Below, in pieces: positions 63,141-64,000 of a DNA stretch of 64,000 bases (the stretch's first letter is position 1; every line of letters starts with the position of its first letter). The notes beneath the pieces were generated by a model. The model was not told where the DNA came from, did not search any database, and saw nothing but the letters and a program-made list of their open reading frames with translations. Source of the stretch: Burkholderiales bacterium. GTDB lineage: Bacteria; Pseudomonadota; Gammaproteobacteria; Burkholderiales; Burkholderiaceae_B. Where the stretch lies: contig JAJTEM010000014.1 of the NCBI GenBank assembly GCA_021299735.1, forward strand, positions 218,002 through 282,001. The letters are read 5' to 3'. Made by a program: the position numbers and the translations under genes.

Positions 63141-63908
63141 ATGAGCTCATTGCAACCAATAAATGCTCAGTGCATCTGCGAAAACCTTCTGCATGACGTA
63201 AAACGTTACAACATTCAGCAGGATATCCTGCGAAGCGAAAACGTAGTTATAGACCGACTACTGAAACATACTGTCGAACTGCGCGATGCATATGTAGAAA
63301 TATATAAGAAGCTGCACGAGCATCCTCCAGCGCTCCAGGTCTTTCTCGGTTTAGTGCTCAGCACCGCTGCATTCTGGAACCCAGAGAAGATGAAGGAGGC
63401 ACGCACCGCGGCCAGAGATCTTGCCAATGTCAATCAGCGAATCGCTAGAAAAGCGACCGAATTAGGAACGCTGTTGGAGCAGCGTTCCTATCTTCACAAT
63501 ACGTCAGGTTTTAGCAGTGACACCCACCACAGTATCTGCGAAGTGATTGCGTCAGCGGCACAGGATAACTATTTGTTCAAGTTCTATGTTGAACATGAAC
63601 TGAGTATCCTTAATAGGCAATTTGATCTGAAATACTGGCCCTCTTTGAATGAGTTCGTACTGGCACTCGCCCTCGACGCGGAAAAAGCTGTCCTTGTAGC
63701 CACTGATCCGTTGACAGCCGCCTCTACAGTAGCCACTCGCCCGTCGCTCGCAGACTTTTTCAAGGTGCTATTTGTTGCAATCGAGGAGAACAGCGCGGAG
63801 AGTTATGGTCAACTGCCAAGGGGGTTCACGCTGACTGATCGCACGCTTGCATCGTTGGCAAACTGCGCTTTGGATTTAGAGCCAGACGGTAATACCCCCT
63901 GCAAATAA
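63141..63908 (+). CDS. Unknown helical protein next to the HerA operon
   Basis: A 255-residue protein with a good ribosome site (AAGGAG, 5 bases before the ATG). It is predicted helical, with long heptad-like stretches (VVIDRLLKHTVELRDAYVEI; RDLANVNQRIARKATELGTL) and no signal or membrane segment. No family is recognised. It lies in the same accessory block as the HerA pair but on the opposite strand. The C-terminal end NTPCK is immediately followed by sequence leading into an IS3-type element, so the last residues may have been altered by the insertion. Confidence 0.6.
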   Translation: MSSLQPINAQCICENLLHDVKRYNIQQDILRSENVVIDRLLKHTVELRDAYVEIYKKLHEHPPALQVFLGLVLSTAAFWNPEKMKEARTAARDLANVNQRIARKATELGTLLEQRSYLHNTSGFSSDTHHSICEVIASAAQDNYLFKFYVEHELSILNRQFDLKYWPSLNEFVLALALDAEKAVLVATDPLTAASTVATRPSLADFFKVLFVAIEENSAESYGQLPRGFTLTDRTLASLANCALDLEPDGNTPCK

Positions 63909-63956
63909 ACGGGATCGGAAGTAGAATTTTCAACCATAGAGGAAGAGAGTTCTGCA

Positions 63957-64000
63957 ATGAAACAATCAAGGTTTACCGACAGCCAGATCATGGCAATCCT
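63957..64000 (+). mobile_element. Start of an IS3-family transposase orfA (runs off window)
   Basis: ATG 63957 with GAGGAAGAGAG upstream opens MKQSRFTDSQIMAIL, the characteristic beginning of IS3-family OrfA proteins (K-x-S-R-F-T-x-x-Q-I). Only 14 full codons are in the window. The element's left inverted repeat should lie between about 63890 and 63956 but I cannot fix its edge. Confidence 0.85.

Overview
The window comes from a betaproteobacterium, most likely Burkholderiales. The reasons are the giant FAD/Fe-S (DUF3683-type) oxidoreductase, the DUF971-ubiE-Tim44-ubiJ-ubiB run, the etfB-etfA-acyl-CoA dehydrogenase block and the carAB-greA-yhbY/rlmE-ftsH-folP-glmM order. Limnobacter or a near relative would fit, but that is inference. 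Most of the window is chromosomal housekeeping DNA. Three stretches are accessory: the left edge (1-2000), the surface-protein/type I secretion locus (about 25.7-39.9 kb, with a second large calcium-repeat protein at 52.8-56.4 kb) and the right end beyond a tRNA cluster (56.9-64 kb).

Layout. 1-1967 holds a minus-strand group: a DUF4145 protein, an MltR-like protein and a membrane-anchored DnaJ-domain protein that runs off the window; the first two carry HEPN-like R...H motifs. 2321-6650: an oxidoreductase whose 5' end is broken by a frameshifting deletion, coupled to a HIT protein. 6719-7729: an F-box-like/leucine-rich-repeat protein that looks eukaryotic. 7751-9845: PhoR and PhoB, with a clear Pho box upstream of phoB. 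10028-14691: the ubiquinone cluster. 14753-25634: a sodium/solute symporter, CysM, MltB, a deacetylase-family protein, the ETF/acyl-CoA dehydrogenase block, a LysR regulator and a BASS transporter.

25773-39910: a secreted HExxH protein, then a tight operon (ABC exporter, membrane-fusion protein, TolC-like outer-membrane protein, OGT-like glycosyltransferase, unknown protein), a convergent XRE regulator and a roughly 1764-residue repeat protein with RTX motifs and VCBS repeats. The exporter probably secretes this protein, and the glycosyltransferase may modify it. 40157-52651: carAB, greA, DUF4149, yhbY, rlmE, ftsH, a structured non-coding stretch, folP, a GlcNAc-transferase-like gene and glmM. 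52839-56399: an 1186-residue protein made mostly of Asp-rich thrombospondin-type-3-like repeats behind an N-terminus resembling the LapA retention module.

56599-56930 holds tRNA-Pro(TGG), tRNA-Arg(TCT) and tRNA-His(GTG). Beyond it lies what looks like a defence island: helically phased TGTGACAA repeats and two perfect 16-bp palindromes, a Tat-signal protein, a PD-(D/E)XK-type nuclease gene interrupted by an in-frame TGA, a translationally coupled HerA ATPase plus nuclease-like partner (a DUF4297/HerA-type antiphage pair), an unknown gene and the left part of an IS3-family element. The systems most worth follow-up are the HerA pair with its broken nuclease neighbour, the left-edge HEPN-like/DnaJ operon, the F-box-LRR protein and the secretion locus with its own glycosyltransferase. 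All functional statements rest on motif recognition by eye; no database search was run.
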